NCBI GenBank assembly: GCA_937129365.1
Contig: CAKZNB010000005.1
Location: 189,021 to 253,020 of the forward strand
DNA length: 64,000 bases
Reading direction: 5' to 3'
DNA from: an uncultured Flavobacteriales bacterium
GTDB lineage: Bacteria; Bacteroidota; Bacteroidia; Flavobacteriales_D; CAJJDF01
Position 1 is the stretch's first letter, and the number at the start of each line of letters is the position of its first letter. The position numbers and the translations under genes were made by a program. This document shows positions 62,664-64,000 of this stretch, piece by piece. The notes below the pieces were generated by a model. It saw only the letters and a program-made list of their open reading frames with translations, was not told where the DNA came from and did not search any database.

Positions 62664-63542
62664 ATGGCAAACAATAAACTCTTAACCAACGAGAAACAAG
62701 CAAATATTGGAAATTTCCTTGTAGGGAGATTATTACCAATAAAAGAGAAAAGGCAAGTTGGTCCTTTTACATTTATTGATCATATGGGACCTGCTGAAAT
62801 TGGTCCAAACAAATACATGGATGTAGATCAACATCCACATATTGGTCTTTCTACACTTACCTATTTATTTGAAGGAGAAATTGAACACAAAGATTCTATC
62901 GGTAGTGAGGTAATAGTTAAAAAAGGAGATGTAGGGTTTATGACTGCTGGAAGTGGAGTAAGTCACACAGAAAGAACTCCAAAAGCTCTGAGAGATGGTA
63001 AAACTTATCCCGTTCATGGATATCAAATTTGGGTTGCTTTACCTAAAGAGTTGGAAGAAATGAATCCTGAATTTCATTTTGTTCAAAACCATGAATTACC
63101 ATCCAAAGAAACTGAAGAGCTGAAAATAATTGTAGCGGCTGGAGAAGGTTTTGGTATGAAATCACCATTAAAAGTTCATTCGCCATTATTTATGGTAGAT
63201 GTGTTGGCTAGGAAAGATACTGAATTAAACATCAGAAATAAAGTAGAAGGAGAAATTGCCTTTGTGATTGTAAAAGGCCGCTTAACTAATGAGGGTCAAG
63301 AAATTGAAGCAGGTCAAATGCTGATTAGCACTACTGAAAACGAATGTAAAGTTCAATTAAAACAAGGGACACAATTACTCTTATTTGGAGGAGAACCTTT
63401 ACCTGAACAACGATTTCTCTCATGGAATTTTGTTTCGAGCAATAAAGATAGATTGAAGCAAGCCCAAAAAGATTGGGAAGAAAAGAAATTCCCAAAAGTT
63501 GCTAGTGACAATACTTACATCCCCTTCCCTACTTGGAAATAA
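62664..63542 (+). CDS. Pirin family protein
   Basis: 292 residues with two cupin domains. The pirin signature is PFTFIDHMGPAEI, DQHPHIGLSTLTYLFEGEIE with the metal-binding His pair, GDVGFMTAGSGVSHTER and HGYQIWVALPKE. Members bind iron and include quercetin dioxygenases; others are redox sensors. The substrate is not known. It overlaps the next small gene by 1 base (TAATG). Confidence 0.92.
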   Translation: MANNKLLTNEKQANIGNFLVGRLLPIKEKRQVGPFTFIDHMGPAEIGPNKYMDVDQHPHIGLSTLTYLFEGEIEHKDSIGSEVIVKKGDVGFMTAGSGVSHTERTPKALRDGKTYPVHGYQIWVALPKELEEMNPEFHFVQNHELPSKETEELKIIVAAGEGFGMKSPLKVHSPLFMVDVLARKDTELNIRNKVEGEIAFVIVKGRLTNEGQEIEAGQMLISTTENECKVQLKQGTQLLLFGGEPLPEQRFLSWNFVSSNKDRLKQAQKDWEEKKFPKVASDNTYIPFPTWK

Positions 63543-63736
63543 TGAAAACAATTGACAGAGAAACCTATTCAAAAAATAGCAAAAGGTACGAATTGCGAAA
63601 AGGGAAAAATGAGCCAAATGCTCCCTTATGCCCTTATGGAAATTCATTTGAATGGATTGGGTATGATTTAGAAACTCAAGAATATGTGAGATTTACTAAA
63701 AGTGTTTTTAAGGAACTGGTTCATAAGCCATCTTGA
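63542..63736 (+). CDS. Small conserved-looking protein, unknown
   Basis: 64 residues from the ATG at 63542, overlapping the pirin stop. It reads MKTIDRETYSKNSKRYELRK and has CPYGNSFEWIGYDLETQEYV, a polar mixed pattern that suggests a small folded protein. No family recognised. Coupling to the pirin gene suggests cotranscription. Confidence 0.6.
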   Translation: MKTIDRETYSKNSKRYELRKGKNEPNAPLCPYGNSFEWIGYDLETQEYVRFTKSVFKELVHKPS

Positions 63737-63812
63737 TTAAATATCATAATTTAAACAAACACTATTCATTTATACTTCTTACCTTTATCTCACTAAAAAA
63801 AGAATATTACCC

Positions 63813-64000
63813 ATGGCTCAACTCGACTGGAAAACAGAAAAAGAATACGAAGAAATTACATTCAAAACCTTGAATGGTGTCGCAAGGATTGCCTTTAACA
63901 GACCTGAGTGTAGAAATGCTTTTACACCTAAAACTGTAGATGAATTGTGGGAAGCCTTAATAATCTGTCATGAAAGTCAAGAAATTGGAGTGGTCTTAAT
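63813..64000 (+). CDS. menB: 1,4-dihydroxy-2-naphthoyl-CoA synthase (partial, 3' end outside window)
   Basis: The first 62 codons read MAQLDWKTEKEYEEITFKTL and then GVARIAFNRPECRNAFTPKT, the start of MenB (crotonase superfamily). MenB closes the naphthoate ring in menaquinone synthesis. The track lacks it because it runs off the window. Start chosen at the ATG at 63813. Confidence 0.9.
   Translation, partial: MAQLDWKTEKEYEEITFKTLNGVARIAFNRPECRNAFTPKTVDELWEALIICHESQEIGVVL

Noticed and set aside
1-64000. Prophage, insertion sequence or integron
   Set aside because: No transposase, integrase, terminase, portal or recognisable attachment site; the S74 proteins have no phage neighbours.

Overview
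The window is about 64 kb of AT-rich DNA from a chromosome of the phylum Bacteroidota, most likely a member of Flavobacteriales or a close relative. The evidence is type IX secretion sorting domains of both type A and type B, a GldM motor protein, families restricted to this phylum (DUF2851, DUF4254 next to a family 9 glycosyltransferase), a MenB (menaquinone) start, and several upstream regions with the Bacteroidota promoter element TAnnTTTG. Nothing indicates a prophage, a plasmid or a CRISPR array. Gene density is high and no gene-free stretch exceeds about 250 bases.

Layout. 0-6 kb: end of an ECF sigma factor gene, a secreted type A sorting-domain protein, DUF2851, a lipoprotein, a PhnA-like zinc protein, then a HipB/HipA toxin-antitoxin operon with repeated operators. 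6-12 kb: LOG-family hydrolase, exonuclease III, a thioesterase/DUF4254/glycosyltransferase operon, a pair of unknown small genes (zinc ribbon plus membrane protein) and a serine hydrolase. 12-24 kb: a long run of minus-strand genes, read in the order acyl-CoA carboxylase, a truncated chemoreceptor-like sensor, DUF1572, a flavin reductase, tpiA, prmA, a 1478-residue secreted protein of unknown function, plsY, nrnA and a GldI-like FKBP lipoprotein. 24-29 kb: an XRE membrane regulator, a solitary ExbD, a sugar phosphotransferase, a lipoprotein, a PabA/TrpG amidotransferase and a GldM without gldL or gldN beside it. 29-36 kb: a stand-alone OLD-family nuclease, DinB and acyltransferase-like genes, YdjM, LysE and a methyltransferase. 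36-42 kb: trkA-trkH and divergent mrdA-rodA. 42-50 kb: two secreted proteins, a NagZ-like glycosidase fused to a serine hydrolase, GmhA with a fused heptose guanylyltransferase/phosphatase, tRNA-Arg(TCT) and an esterase lipoprotein. 50-56 kb: rel/spoT, a 34-codon membrane ORF, pyrD, HMG-CoA lyase, rpmB and an unknown gene. 56-62 kb: two adjacent genes for about 1000-residue beta-solenoid proteins ending in peptidase S74 intramolecular chaperones. 62-64 kb: a Lys-rich secreted protein, a pirin, a small protein and the start of menB.

The best candidate for an undescribed system is the S74 pair at 55991-61986. Each protein reads as 42 short repeats, and both have the same higher-order arrangement of seven long-repeat pairs separated by 4, 4, 5, 4, 3 and 2 short repeats. 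Both keep the Ser/Lys pair used for self-cleavage, both have a Sec signal, and neither has a type IX sorting domain. Other points worth checking are a hairpin that covers the start codon of the pabA/trpG-like gene, three phased operator-like sites at hipBA, a paired-hairpin dispersed repeat (three copies), the solitary GldM, and a heptose gene pair that lacks its kinase.
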